Positions 7,173 to 14,112 of a DNA stretch of 15,104 nt are shown in pieces. This DNA is from an uncultured bacterium (GTDB taxonomy: Bacteria; Patescibacteriota; Patescibacteriia; Patescibacteriales; UBA12465). The position numbers and the translations under genes are program-made. The notes under the pieces were generated by a model. That model ran no database searches. It saw only the letters and a list, made by a program, of their open reading frames with translations, and was not told the DNA's origin. Within the stretch, counting starts at the first letter, position 1; every line of letters begins with the position of its first letter. The stretch is from positions 1 through 15,104 of the forward strand of contig CALJZR010000077.1 of NCBI GenBank assembly GCA_937983635.1. Direction: 5' to 3'.

Positions 7173-10100
7173 TTAAACTTTTTCCGAGGAAACAGGGATG
7201 ACATCAATTTCCGCAGCAACAATCTGGGCAAGGCCAGCAAACTCAGACTGTAAACGAGTGCGTAAGGCTTGCGAATTATCAACCGCTAAACCAATTTTTA
7301 CAACTAAATCTTTTTTCCCTTCCGGCACCCGTAAATAGACCGGGCTTGAACCTGGATAAGCGGCCAAAATTTCTTTTAAGCTTGTTTGCTGATCAGGACT
7401 CGGAGGGCGTTTAAAAGCGATTTTTAAAGATGAGCCCATTTCCTTGGGCGCTGAATTGGCAATCGGAGTTTGAATGGCGGCCGCAATCACTTTATTAGCA
7501 GCCACTGCACCTTTATTCCAATTACCCCCGGCATTATTAGCATGACGCCAGCGGCCGTTATCTTTATTAGCTAAAAGCAAACGCTTAAAATCATCAATTG
7601 ACTCTTGCGGCTTATCTGCGCGCAAAGGACTGGCTTGATCGAGTAAAATTTTTAAATCAGCATCTTTTTCAGAAAGACGTCCGCGGCCGATAATGAGAGA
7701 GCTGTCTTGCCAGAGCTCTAGCGTGCTCTTTAATAATCCCGGAAAAACTAAAAGCTCCACGCTACCGCTCTTATCTTCTATTTTAACAAACAACATTGAT
7801 TCTCCTTTGCGGGTAATAATTTTCTTCATTGTCGTCACCACGCCCGCCACCACCACATAGTCATCGCCCCGGTGTTTTCCTAACTGCGCTAAAGGAATAC
7901 TGAAGCCTTGGAGATATGAAGAAAACATTGATAAGGGGTTATCGCTAATATAAAGGCCTAATAATTCTTTTTCCCAGGATAATTTGTCCATTGGTGCGAC
8001 CGGGTCGGCGCCCAAGAGTTGCGGACGGGATAAGGAGCTAAATTCTGGAGCAGACGCAAACAGACTAACCTGCCGGCTTTCTTGCTGTTTAGATATTTCT
8101 TTGTTAAAAAGAAGAAGTTTTTCAATGTTAGCCAAGAGAAAACCGCGTTCGCCACAGCTTTCTAAAGCACCGCTCCGAATTAAACTTTCTAAAGACTTTT
8201 TATTTAAATCCCGGTCATTAACTCTTTCCAAAAGATCAAAAACGTCACGATAAGGACCATTCTGCTTTCTTTCTTCAATAATCACCTCCACAATATGTTC
8301 GCCGACATTTTTAACAGCGTTCAACCCGAAACGGATAGTATCAACTTTCTCATCAGCGGCGGCTGTTCGATTTTCTTTGGTGCCCGCGGTCACGACCGTA
8401 AAAGAATCAAAGGATTCATTAATATCTGGCGGCATCACTTTTAAGCCCATGCTCCGGCATTCTTCAATTTCAATCGCTACCCGGTCGCTATCATGCTGAT
8501 CAGAGGTTAAAAGGGCGGCCATAAATTCCACTGGCCAATGCGCTTTTAGATAAGCGGTTTGGTAGCCAATCATGGCGTAGCAGGCGGCATGGCTACGGTT
8601 AAAACCATAGCCGGCAAACGGTTCGATGAAAGAAAAAACTTTTTCTGCCAGTTCTTTATAGATTCCATTTTTAACGCAACCGTCAATGAACTTCTCTTTC
8701 TGCTCAGCCAAAAGAGCGGCAATCTTTTTACCCATGGCCTTACGCAAAACATCAGCCTCTCCTGGGGTAAAGCCTGCGAGAGCCCTGGAAATTTGCATGA
8801 CTTGCTCCTGATAAATAGCCACCCCGTAGGTACGCGCCAAAATCGGCTCCAATTTAGGATGGAGATAAACCACTTTTTTCTCCTGATGCTTGCCGGCAAT
8901 GTAATCAGGAATCCACTCCATCGGGCCGGGCCGATATAAAGCGACCATAGCGATAATATCTTCAAATTCCGTCGGTTTCAGTTCGCGCAGATAACGCTTC
9001 ATCCCCGATGATTCAAACTGGAAGACGCCCGTAGTCTCCCCCTGCTGGAATAAACGGAAAGTTGCTTCATCGTGCAAAGGTAAATTATCAATATCAATTT
9101 CTAAACCTCTAGTCTTCTTAATAATGCGCAAAGCCGACTCAATAATCGTTAAATTTTTTAAACCCAAAAAGTCCATCTTTAATAAGCCTAAGTCTTCCAC
9201 CGGATGCAGAGAATATTGGGAGATAATGCTTTTATCCGCCGAAGAAGCATATTGAATCGGAACATATTCAGTTAAGGGCTTGGGGGTAATTAAAACGCCG
9301 CAGGCATGAGTAGAAGAATGGCGAGCCACACCTTCCAGGCGCTTGGCATAGTCTAGAATTTTTTTAGCTTCCTGGTCGTTTTGATAAAGCTCCTTTACCT
9401 CGGGCACTTCCGCCAAGGCTTTAGTCAAGCTTGTTAGCGGCGGTATACTCTTGGAAATCTTATCGCAAAAATCATAAGGAGCGCCGAGAACTCGGCCGAC
9501 ATCGCGCACCGCCGCTCGGGCCGCCATCGTTCCAAAAGTAATAATCTGAGCGACATGATCTTGGCCATACTTTTTTTCTACATAACTAAGGACATCGCCG
9601 CGGCGGATATCGGCAAAGTCCATATCGATATCAGGCATAGAGATGCGGTCAGGGTTCAGAAAGCGCTCAAAGAGCAAGTCATACAGCAGGGGGTCAAGAT
9701 TAGTAATACCGGTTAGATAGCAAACCAAGGAACCGGCCGCGCTACCGCGACCGGGACCGACCACAATCTTATTATCTTTAGCCCAGTTAACAAAGTCGGA
9801 AACAATCAAGAAGTAGGAGGGCCAGCCCATTTTAGCAATAACTCCTAACTCGTAATCGAGCCGCTCTTTAATCTTCTCTAGCGACAGATTGTGGGCAATG
9901 GCTTCTTGGCCATCTTGAAGACGATAAGAATCACCGTCTTTAATTAAGCCATATTTCTTCTCTAGACCGCGCTCACATAGATAACGAAGATAGGAGTTGC
10001 CGTCATGACCTTCGGGGACATCAAAAAAAGGCAATTGAATTTCACCCAGAGGAATATCAAGATTACACATCTCCGCAATTTTAACGGTATTGGCAATCGC

Positions 10101-10880
10101 TTCGGGCACATGGGCAAAAACTTTTTCCATTTCGGCGGCCGGCCGCATTGAATAATCACCGTAGCCAATCATCCGCATCCGGTCAGTATCGTCAATTTTC
10201 TTTTTATTCTGCAAGCAAAGAAGAATATCTTGAGCCTCGGCGTCTTCAGGGCGGAAATAATGAACATCATTAGTCGCCACTAAAGGAACGCCCAACTCCT
10301 TAGAGAAAGCGATTAATTGCTGATTAACTTTTTCCTGGCCATCTAATTCCGGATGATCCATTATTTCTAAATAATAATGGTCAGGCCCAAAAAGTTCGCT
10401 ATATTCTAAAATTCGCTTCCGAGCTTTAGTTAAATCTCCGCTCAAGATCAACTGAGAAATTTCCCCGCCCAAACAAGCGCTAGTGGCGATTAAGCCCTCA
10501 TGATGCTGAGTTAACAGTTCCCAATCAATGCGGGGTTTATAATAAAAACCCTCCAAGTGAGCTAAAGATACTAATTTAATCAAATTCTTATAGCCAGTAT
10601 TATTTTCCGCCAATAAAACTAGATGATAGCTGCGGCCGTCGGCGCGGGTATTTTTGTCATGACGGGAAGCGGGAGCTAAATAAGCCTCCACCCCGATAAT
10701 CGGCTTCACGCCCGCTTTCTTACATTTTTGATAAAATTCAATCGCCCCATAAAGGACGCCGTGATCGGTAATTGCTACGGCCATTGAACCCTCTTCTTTG
10801 GCACGATTAACCAGTTCGTCGATCTTAGTAAGACCGTCGAGCAAGGAATAATGGGTATGATTGTGGAGGTGGACAAACAT
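7173..10880 (-). CDS. dnaE: DNA polymerase III alpha subunit
   Basis: 1235 residues, full length for DnaE. This is the replicative polymerase. The order is PHP domain (1-about 215), polymerase palm/thumb/fingers (about 280-800), helix-hairpin-helix region (about 850-920), OB fold (about 1008-1080), a Gly/Asn/Ala linker (about 1105-1150), and a C-terminal domain (1151-1235). The palm Asp residues are D417 and D419 in PDIDMDF and D570 in LLKMDFLGL, matching E. coli D401, D403 and D555. GPGRGSAAGS (375-384) is the conserved phosphate-binding loop. QVSLF (937-941) fits the internal beta-clamp-binding motif. All nine PHP metal-ligand positions look intact (H6, H8, D15, H40, E65, H86, C136, D205, H207), unlike E. 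coli, which suggests a metal-binding and possibly proofreading PHP. The length and internal QVSLF identify DnaE1 rather than PolC or DnaE2. No Shine-Dalgarno sequence precedes the ATG. Confidence 0.97.
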   Translation of the reverse strand: MFVHLHNHTHYSLLDGLTKIDELVNRAKEEGSMAVAITDHGVLYGAIEFYQKCKKAGVKPIIGVEAYLAPASRHDKNTRADGRSYHLVLLAENNTGYKNLIKLVSLAHLEGFYYKPRIDWELLTQHHEGLIATSACLGGEISQLILSGDLTKARKRILEYSELFGPDHYYLEIMDHPELDGQEKVNQQLIAFSKELGVPLVATNDVHYFRPEDAEAQDILLCLQNKKKIDDTDRMRMIGYGDYSMRPAAEMEKVFAHVPEAIANTVKIAEMCNLDIPLGEIQLPFFDVPEGHDGNSYLRYLCERGLEKKYGLIKDGDSYRLQDGQEAIAHNLSLEKIKERLDYELGVIAKMGWPSYFLIVSDFVNWAKDNKIVVGPGRGSAAGSLVCYLTGITNLDPLLYDLLFERFLNPDRISMPDIDMDFADIRRGDVLSYVEKKYGQDHVAQIITFGTMAARAAVRDVGRVLGAPYDFCDKISKSIPPLTSLTKALAEVPEVKELYQNDQEAKKILDYAKRLEGVARHSSTHACGVLITPKPLTEYVPIQYASSADKSIISQYSLHPVEDLGLLKMDFLGLKNLTIIESALRIIKKTRGLEIDIDNLPLHDEATFRLFQQGETTGVFQFESSGMKRYLRELKPTEFEDIIAMVALYRPGPMEWIPDYIAGKHQEKKVVYLHPKLEPILARTYGVAIYQEQVMQISRALAGFTPGEADVLRKAMGKKIAALLAEQKEKFIDGCVKNGIYKELAEKVFSFIEPFAGYGFNRSHAACYAMIGYQTAYLKAHWPVEFMAALLTSDQHDSDRVAIEIEECRSMGLKVMPPDINESFDSFTVVTAGTKENRTAAADEKVDTIRFGLNAVKNVGEHIVEVIIEERKQNGPYRDVFDLLERVNDRDLNKKSLESLIRSGALESCGERGFLLANIEKLLLFNKEISKQQESRQVSLFASAPEFSSLSRPQLLGADPVAPMDKLSWEKELLGLYISDNPLSMFSSYLQGFSIPLAQLGKHRGDDYVVVAGVVTTMKKIITRKGESMLFVKIEDKSGSVELLVFPGLLKSTLELWQDSSLIIGRGRLSEKDADLKILLDQASPLRADKPQESIDDFKRLLLANKDNGRWRHANNAGGNWNKGAVAANKVIAAAIQTPIANSAPKEMGSSLKIAFKRPPSPDQQTSLKEILAAYPGSSPVYLRVPEGKKDLVVKIGLAVDNSQALRTRLQSEFAGLAQIVAAEIDVIPVSSEKV

Positions 10881-10919
10881 GCAAAAATAAGAAAGTTTTT
10901 ACCATTTTTCTATCTTTTC

Positions 10920-10948
10920 ACTATAACAATTTTATCCTGAAGCCGCAA
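10920..10948 (-). promoter_or_regulatory. Predicted dnaE promoter
   Basis: Minus strand TTGCGG (10948-10943), a 17-base spacer, then TATAGT (10925-10920), with an extended -10 TG at 10928-10927. It lies between the upstream terminator and the dnaE ATG and gives a leader of about 33 bases. The -35 match is weak. Confidence 0.5.
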
Positions 10949-10974
10949 TCTTGCCAAAGAAGCAAAATCTTGCC
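10945..10974. repeat. Paired GCAA-TTGC palindromes upstream of dnaE
   Basis: GCAATCTTGCC (10945-10955) and GCAAAATCTTGCC (10962-10974) are near-direct repeats 17 bases apart, start to start. On the minus strand each contains a GCAA...TTGC inverted repeat. The first overlaps the predicted -35 box. They could be an operator, but chance is not excluded. Confidence 0.3.
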
Positions 10975-10976
10975 CC

Positions 10977-11005
10977 AAAAAACAAAAAGAGGCCATTTTG
11001 GCCTC
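10977..11005 (-). terminator. Intrinsic terminator of the parA-rdgB-parB-microprotein block
   Basis: On the minus strand GAGGCC, a five-base loop, then GGCCTC (stem 11005-10989), followed by TTTTTGTTTTTT. It ends the segregation block 13 bases after the microprotein stop and insulates dnaE from it. Confidence 0.9.
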
Positions 11006-11017
11006 AATCTTTAAAAG

Positions 11018-11170
11018 TTAAACTTCATCATCTGAGCCATCGGGAGGCTCCAACAGATGCATATTCTTGCCCTGACCGACCTTGGGGGTACGAATGAGAG
11101 CATAAATGAATCCGGAGCCTAAGGCGATAAATATTATTTCGCCCAAGATCTTTAGAATTTCCGTATCCAT
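11018..11170 (-). CDS. 50-residue predicted membrane microprotein downstream of parB
   Basis: A short frame from ATG at 11170 to TAA at 11018. The translation starts MDTEILKILGEIIFIALGSG and continues FIYALIRTPKVGQGKNMHLL, ending in the acidic tail EPPDGSDDEV. A hydrophobic stretch (about 8-26) is followed by a basic patch (R27, K30, K35) and then the acidic tail, which fits a single-pass membrane protein with a cytoplasmic C-terminus. Support for a real gene is that it lies 41 bases after parB in the same direction, ends 13 bases before a strong terminator, and otherwise fills an unexplained gap. There is no Shine-Dalgarno sequence, but most genes here lack one. The family is not recognised and the function is unknown. 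Confidence 0.62.
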   Translation of the reverse strand: MDTEILKILGEIIFIALGSGFIYALIRTPKVGQGKNMHLLEPPDGSDDEV

Positions 11171-11211
11171 GGCTAATTGTTATTAAAGGTTCTACTAATA
11201 ACAAGATATTA

Positions 11212-12087
11212 CTAAATATTTTCAATTTTGTCAATAATATTACCGAGTTCTTCTTCGCTATAGAAATCAAGAACCACGCGCCCCCCTTTGCCGGAACGAA
11301 TGATCTTGGCCTTAGTCCCGAAAAAAGAACGCAACTGCTCTTCCCGGCCCTGATCCGCATAATTAACTACTACTCGGGCTGATTTAGTGCCACCGAAACG
11401 CTTAGTCTCCTCATGCGTCTGTAAAACTGATAGATTTTGATTAATAATCTTTTTAAATAAAATTTCCTGCTGAGCGGGATTGCTGATACCCAGCAAATAT
11501 TTAGCGTGAGCCTCAGTGATGCGGCCGGAACTTAAAGCCTCCTGCATTGCCAAGGGTAGATCTAGTAAGCGTAAGGAGTTGGCTAAACTGGAACGGGCTT
11601 TTCCCACTTTCTGAGCAGTTTCTTCCTGAGTTAAATTAAACTCGGTCATCAAGCGGCTGTAGGCGCGGGCAGTTTCTACCGGATCTAAATCTTGACGCTG
11701 AAGATTTTCAATTAAGGCTAATTCCAACTTCTTCTGTTCGCTCGCCTCCCGAATCAAAACAGGAACCTTTTTCAAACCCAATTGCTTAGCGCTGCGCCAG
11801 CGCCTTTCGCCGGCAATGAGTTCATAGGCACCATCTTTACGGGTTACCACTAAAGGCTGCAAGATGCCGTGTTCTTTAATCGAGTCCATTAACTCCTTTA
11901 AAGACACCTCGCTAAAATTATGACGGGGTTGATAGGGGTTAATGACAATTTCATCGGGCGATATTTGAAAAAGACGCTCAGAGTCGGCAATAAGCGGAGA
12001 GACCGCTTTCGATTCTTCACTGGTAGCGGGTGTAAATGTTTTTTTGGGAATCAAGGAGCCTAAGCCCCGACCTAAAGCTTGCGCCAT
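11212..12087 (-). CDS. parB: Chromosome partitioning protein ParB (Spo0J family)
   Basis: 291 residues. ParB binds parS DNA, loads as a CTP-dependent sliding clamp and stimulates the ParA ATPase. The N-terminal LGRGLGSLIP (4-13) is the usual ParA-interacting peptide. The CTP-binding domain follows (about 40-130), with NPYQPR (50-55), GILQPLVV (74-81), the C-motif GERRWR (93-98) and ENLQRQDLDP (127-136). Next is the helix-turn-helix (about 151-175, LTQEETAQKVGKARSSLANSL in two parts) and the segment beginning SGRITEAHAKYLLG (187-200). The C-terminal dimerisation domain (about 235-291) includes a KGGRVVLDFYSEEEL strand-helix unit. All diagnostic residues are present. It starts nine bases after the rdgB stop, without a Shine-Dalgarno sequence, so it is read as part of the parA transcript. 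No parS consensus was found in the window. Confidence 0.96.
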   Translation of the reverse strand: MAQALGRGLGSLIPKKTFTPATSEESKAVSPLIADSERLFQISPDEIVINPYQPRHNFSEVSLKELMDSIKEHGILQPLVVTRKDGAYELIAGERRWRSAKQLGLKKVPVLIREASEQKKLELALIENLQRQDLDPVETARAYSRLMTEFNLTQEETAQKVGKARSSLANSLRLLDLPLAMQEALSSGRITEAHAKYLLGISNPAQQEILFKKIINQNLSVLQTHEETKRFGGTKSARVVVNYADQGREEQLRSFFGTKAKIIRSGKGGRVVLDFYSEEELGNIIDKIENI

Positions 12088-12096
12088 ATTTTTAAT

Positions 12097-12702
12097 TTAA
12101 TATTTTTCTTGCAAAATTTCTAAAGCCGCCCGAAAAGCCCGGCCTCGGTGATTGATAGTAATTAACTCTTCCGGGTCGCACTCGGCATTACTTTTTTCGT
12201 AATTAAATTCTGCGGCCAAAAAAATCGGGGCATAGCCAAAACTACGGTCGCCACTCTCTTTCTCCGCCACTCTTCCCTGCCAAATGCCAACGGTAGTAGC
12301 TACAAAATTATCAACCGGATTATAAATTGCCACGCTGCAATGATAATGACAGAGGCGCTTTTCTGTCGGCACCCCGGCTAAAGCCATTAGTAGTTTTCGA
12401 TTATTAGCCGCATCCGTTTTTTCTTCGGAATAACGAGCTGAAAGTACCCCTGGCGCCCCTCCTAAAGCCTCAACGCAGATGCCGCTATCATCGGCTAGAG
12501 TAATCATGCCGGAAGCTTGACCGATTAACAAAGCTTTAATCAAAGCATTGCCCTCAAAACTCTGGGCATTTTCCTGAATATTAATCTTCTGTAAATCCGG
12601 ATACTCATACAAAAAATGCGGACAGAAAGAAGATCCTTGAAAAATAACTTCAATTTCTCGCGCTTTACCGCGATTAGCAGTGGCAATAAGGATGTCTTTC
12701 AT
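12097..12702 (-). CDS. rdgB: RdgB/HAM1 family non-canonical purine NTP pyrophosphatase, divergent
   Basis: 201 residues. The family removes ITP, dITP and XTP from nucleotide pools by hydrolysis to the monophosphate. Seen are the N-terminal TANRGK (8-13, the T/SxNxxK motif), the metal and catalytic segment LADDSG (69-74), EALGGAPGVLSARY (78-91), SFGYAPIF (154-161) and INHRGRA (183-189). Two positions differ from the usual family sequence: FGYDPIF has Ala158 in place of Asp, and the Lys of the EEKxxISHR block is Leu180. In E. coli RdgB these are D157 and K177, associated with base or substrate recognition. The catalytic acidic residues and the His-Arg pair (H185, R186) remain, so it is probably an enzyme, possibly with altered specificity. 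The gene sits between parA (two-base gap) and parB (nine-base gap), an unusual place. Confidence 0.9.
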   Translation of the reverse strand: MKDILIATANRGKAREIEVIFQGSSFCPHFLYEYPDLQKINIQENAQSFEGNALIKALLIGQASGMITLADDSGICVEALGGAPGVLSARYSEEKTDAANNRKLLMALAGVPTEKRLCHYHCSVAIYNPVDNFVATTVGIWQGRVAEKESGDRSFGYAPIFLAAEFNYEKSNAECDPEELITINHRGRAFRAALEILQEKY

Positions 12703-12704
12703 AA

Positions 12705-13475
12705 CTAAGCGATTTTTTCTAAAGCTATCACTTCTTGGGCTAAGCTTTCATAAGCTTTGGCCCCGTTAGACTTAGGATCATAATGAAAAATACTGCGACC
12801 ATAGCTGGGAGCCTCCGCTAATTTCACACTTCTGGGAATGACGGAATTAAAAATTTTACCAGGAAAAAATTTCTTTAATTCCTCTAAAACGGCCCCCGAT
12901 AGTTTATTGCGGCGGTCAAACATTGTCACTACTGCCCCCATAATATTTAAAGACGGCTTCAGATTATCTCTCACCAGTTGCACTGTTTCCAGTAATTGCC
13001 CTAAACCCTCCAAGGCATAATATTCGCTTTGAATGGGAATTAAGACTTCATCGGCCGCTACTAAGCTGTTGACAGTAAGCAATCCTAAAGAAGGCGGTCC
13101 ATCAACAATAATATAGTCATATTCCGAACGTAATTCTTCCAACATCAAAGCTAAGCGAAATTCCCGGTTTTCTAAGGCCACCATCTCGATTCCCGCTCCC
13201 GCTAAGGCCACGGTGGCCGGAGCTACACTATAGCGAGGCTGGACAGTACGCTTGATAACCGAATAGAGGGGTTTTTGACCTAAGAGGGCCTCATAAACTC
13301 CGGCTTCTAATTTCTGATGCTCAATACCCAAACCAGAAGTAGCATTAGCTTGCGGATCTAAATCAACCAACAAGACTTCCTTGCCGGCTTCAGCCAGATA
13401 AGCACCTAGATTAACGGTAGTTGTGGTCTTACCCACACCCCCTTTTTGATTGACAACAGCAATAATTTTTCCCAT
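12705..13475 (-). CDS. parA: Chromosome partitioning ATPase ParA (Soj type)
   Basis: 256 residues from the ATG at 13475. The open frame continues to 13634, but that extension runs antisense through the tRNA-Leu gene and across both promoters, and conserved ParA sequence begins at MGKIIAVVNQ, so the extension is rejected. ParA is a deviant Walker ATPase that binds nucleoid DNA non-specifically as a dimer and moves ParB-parS complexes. The deviant Walker A KGGVGKTT spans 11-18, followed by LLVDLDPQAN (35-44), a Walker B strand with VDGPPSLG (here GPP where CPP is usual), SEYYALEGL, and the C-terminal IPRSVKLAEAPSYGRSI block. The short form without an N-terminal helix-turn-helix is the chromosomal Soj type, not a plasmid type Ia ParA. 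It is the first gene of the segregation block and has a near-consensus promoter. Confidence 0.96.
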   Translation of the reverse strand: MGKIIAVVNQKGGVGKTTTTVNLGAYLAEAGKEVLLVDLDPQANATSGLGIEHQKLEAGVYEALLGQKPLYSVIKRTVQPRYSVAPATVALAGAGIEMVALENREFRLALMLEELRSEYDYIIVDGPPSLGLLTVNSLVAADEVLIPIQSEYYALEGLGQLLETVQLVRDNLKPSLNIMGAVVTMFDRRNKLSGAVLEELKKFFPGKIFNSVIPRSVKLAEAPSYGRSIFHYDPKSNGAKAYESLAQEVIALEKIA

Positions 13476-13532
13476 ACAAGCAAACAACAATTTTATGAAA
13501 AAAAGAGTAAAATCCAGGACTTGGACAAAGTT

Positions 13533-13561
13533 ATTATATCTTAAAACTGTTGCTTTGACAA
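13533..13561 (-). promoter_or_regulatory. parA promoter sharing its -35 with the tRNA promoter
   Basis: Minus strand TTGTCA (13561-13556), an exact 17-base spacer, then TATAAT (13538-13533). The -35 matches consensus at five of six positions. Predicted start near 13526; leader about 50 bases. Five of its -35 bases are also -35 bases of the divergent tRNA promoter. Confidence 0.75.
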
Positions 13562-13583
13562 TTAAATTTTTATTTATTATACT
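13555..13583 (+). promoter_or_regulatory. Consensus sigma70 promoter of tRNA-Leu
   Basis: TTGACA (13555-13560), a 17-base spacer, then TATACT (13578-13583), nearly a perfect housekeeping promoter. The predicted start near 13590 lies about 15 bases before the tRNA. Confidence 0.88.
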
Positions 13584-13604
13584 AGAATTCGTAAAACTCT
13601 GAGA

Positions 13605-13688
13605 GCCGCGGTGGCGGAACTGGTAGACGCGCACGACTCAAACTCGTGTGGGGGAGACTCCGTGAGGGTTCGATTCCCTCTCGCGGCA
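13605..13688 (+). tRNA. tRNA-Leu (anticodon CAA)
   Basis: 84 nt, class II. The acceptor stem is GCCGCGG (13605-13611) with TCGCGGC (13681-13687), ending in a G-U pair, and discriminator A at 13688. The anticodon arm is CACGA/TCGTG around the loop CTCAAAC, with anticodon CAA at 13639-13641, which reads UUG. The long variable arm (13649-13663) can fold as a four-pair stem with a GAGA loop. The T arm is GAGGG/CCCTC around TTCGATT. The long variable arm and the A73 discriminator support leucine identity. The next bases are CAT, so CCA is not encoded and must be added by nucleotidyltransferase. Confidence 0.97.
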
Positions 13689-13691
13689 CAT

Positions 13692-13716
13692 AAAAAGACC
13701 CTTTAAGGGTCTTTTT
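13692..13716. terminator. Bidirectional terminator between tRNA-Leu and the coiled-coil gene
   Basis: GACCC...GGGTC stem (13697-13711, extendable to seven pairs) flanked by five A and five T. It terminates the tRNA on the plus strand and the coiled-coil gene (stop at 13730) on the minus strand. Confidence 0.92.
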
Positions 13717-13729
13717 GTTTATCCTCAGA

Positions 13730-14083
13730 TTATTTAACCTTTTGAAAACGGACGCTAAATAGAGGCTCATATTCAACTTGATTTTCATCAGTTACCTTCA
13801 CCGCCTCACCTTTGGTCAACTGCGTTAAGGCAATATCGCTGAGCATCTGCTTATCGCCGGCAATATTAAGTTTCAAGCCTTCTAATTTATCAAACTCTTC
13901 TTTTAGATCGGCTTTAACCGAAGCTTCAATCTGCTTTTTCTTAATCTTTAAAGCTTCTAATTCCTCTACTACCTCATGATAGTTGCCATTAACCGCTAAA
14001 GCTTCACGGTACATCTTTTTCAATTCGCGCTGTTTTTTCTGCTGCTCTTGCAGGCGCTTAAAAACTTCGTTCAGTTTGGACAT
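13730..14083 (-). CDS. Small coiled-coil protein, uncharacterised
   Basis: 117 residues, charged, with no membrane segment or signal peptide. Residues about 5-30 (Gln/Lys/Glu-rich) and 34-73 are predicted by eye as two helices with heptad character, resembling a helical hairpin. The last 40 residues end in a short beta-like segment (EYEPLFSVRFQKV). The overall look is like a prefoldin-like or DivIC-like small helical protein, but no family signature is present and I do not assign a function. Support for a real gene is an extended -10 promoter upstream, a terminator 14 bases after the stop, and a composition unlike antisense shadow frames. It is transcribed alone. The ATG has no Shine-Dalgarno sequence. 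Confidence 0.78.
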   Translation of the reverse strand: MSKLNEVFKRLQEQQKKQRELKKMYREALAVNGNYHEVVEELEALKIKKKQIEASVKADLKEEFDKLEGLKLNIAGDKQMLSDIALTQLTKGEAVKVTDENQVEYEPLFSVRFQKVK

Positions 14084-14112
14084 AGTGATAAAAAAAATAA
14101 TGAATAAGAATG

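Noticed and set aside
8559..8965. Two overlapping frames of 126-131 residues inside dnaE
   Set aside because: Both overlap strongly conserved polymerase sequence and show no independent features.
11028..11360. 110-residue minus-strand frame across the parB end
   Set aside because: It overlaps the 3' end of parB in another frame and then the microprotein; it has no family character and no start signal.
13476..13634. N-terminal extension of ParA by 53 residues
   Set aside because: It runs antisense through the tRNA-Leu gene and over both promoters, and conserved ParA sequence starts at the ATG at 13475.
10881..13700. parS sites near parAB
   Set aside because: I looked for TGTTTCACGTGAAACA-like palindromes by eye and found no CACGTG core anywhere near; parS may lie outside the window.
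13582..13788. Minus-strand frame containing a REGIEPSR-like peptide
   Set aside because: This is the antisense translation of the tRNA-Leu gene, a common spurious protein in databases.
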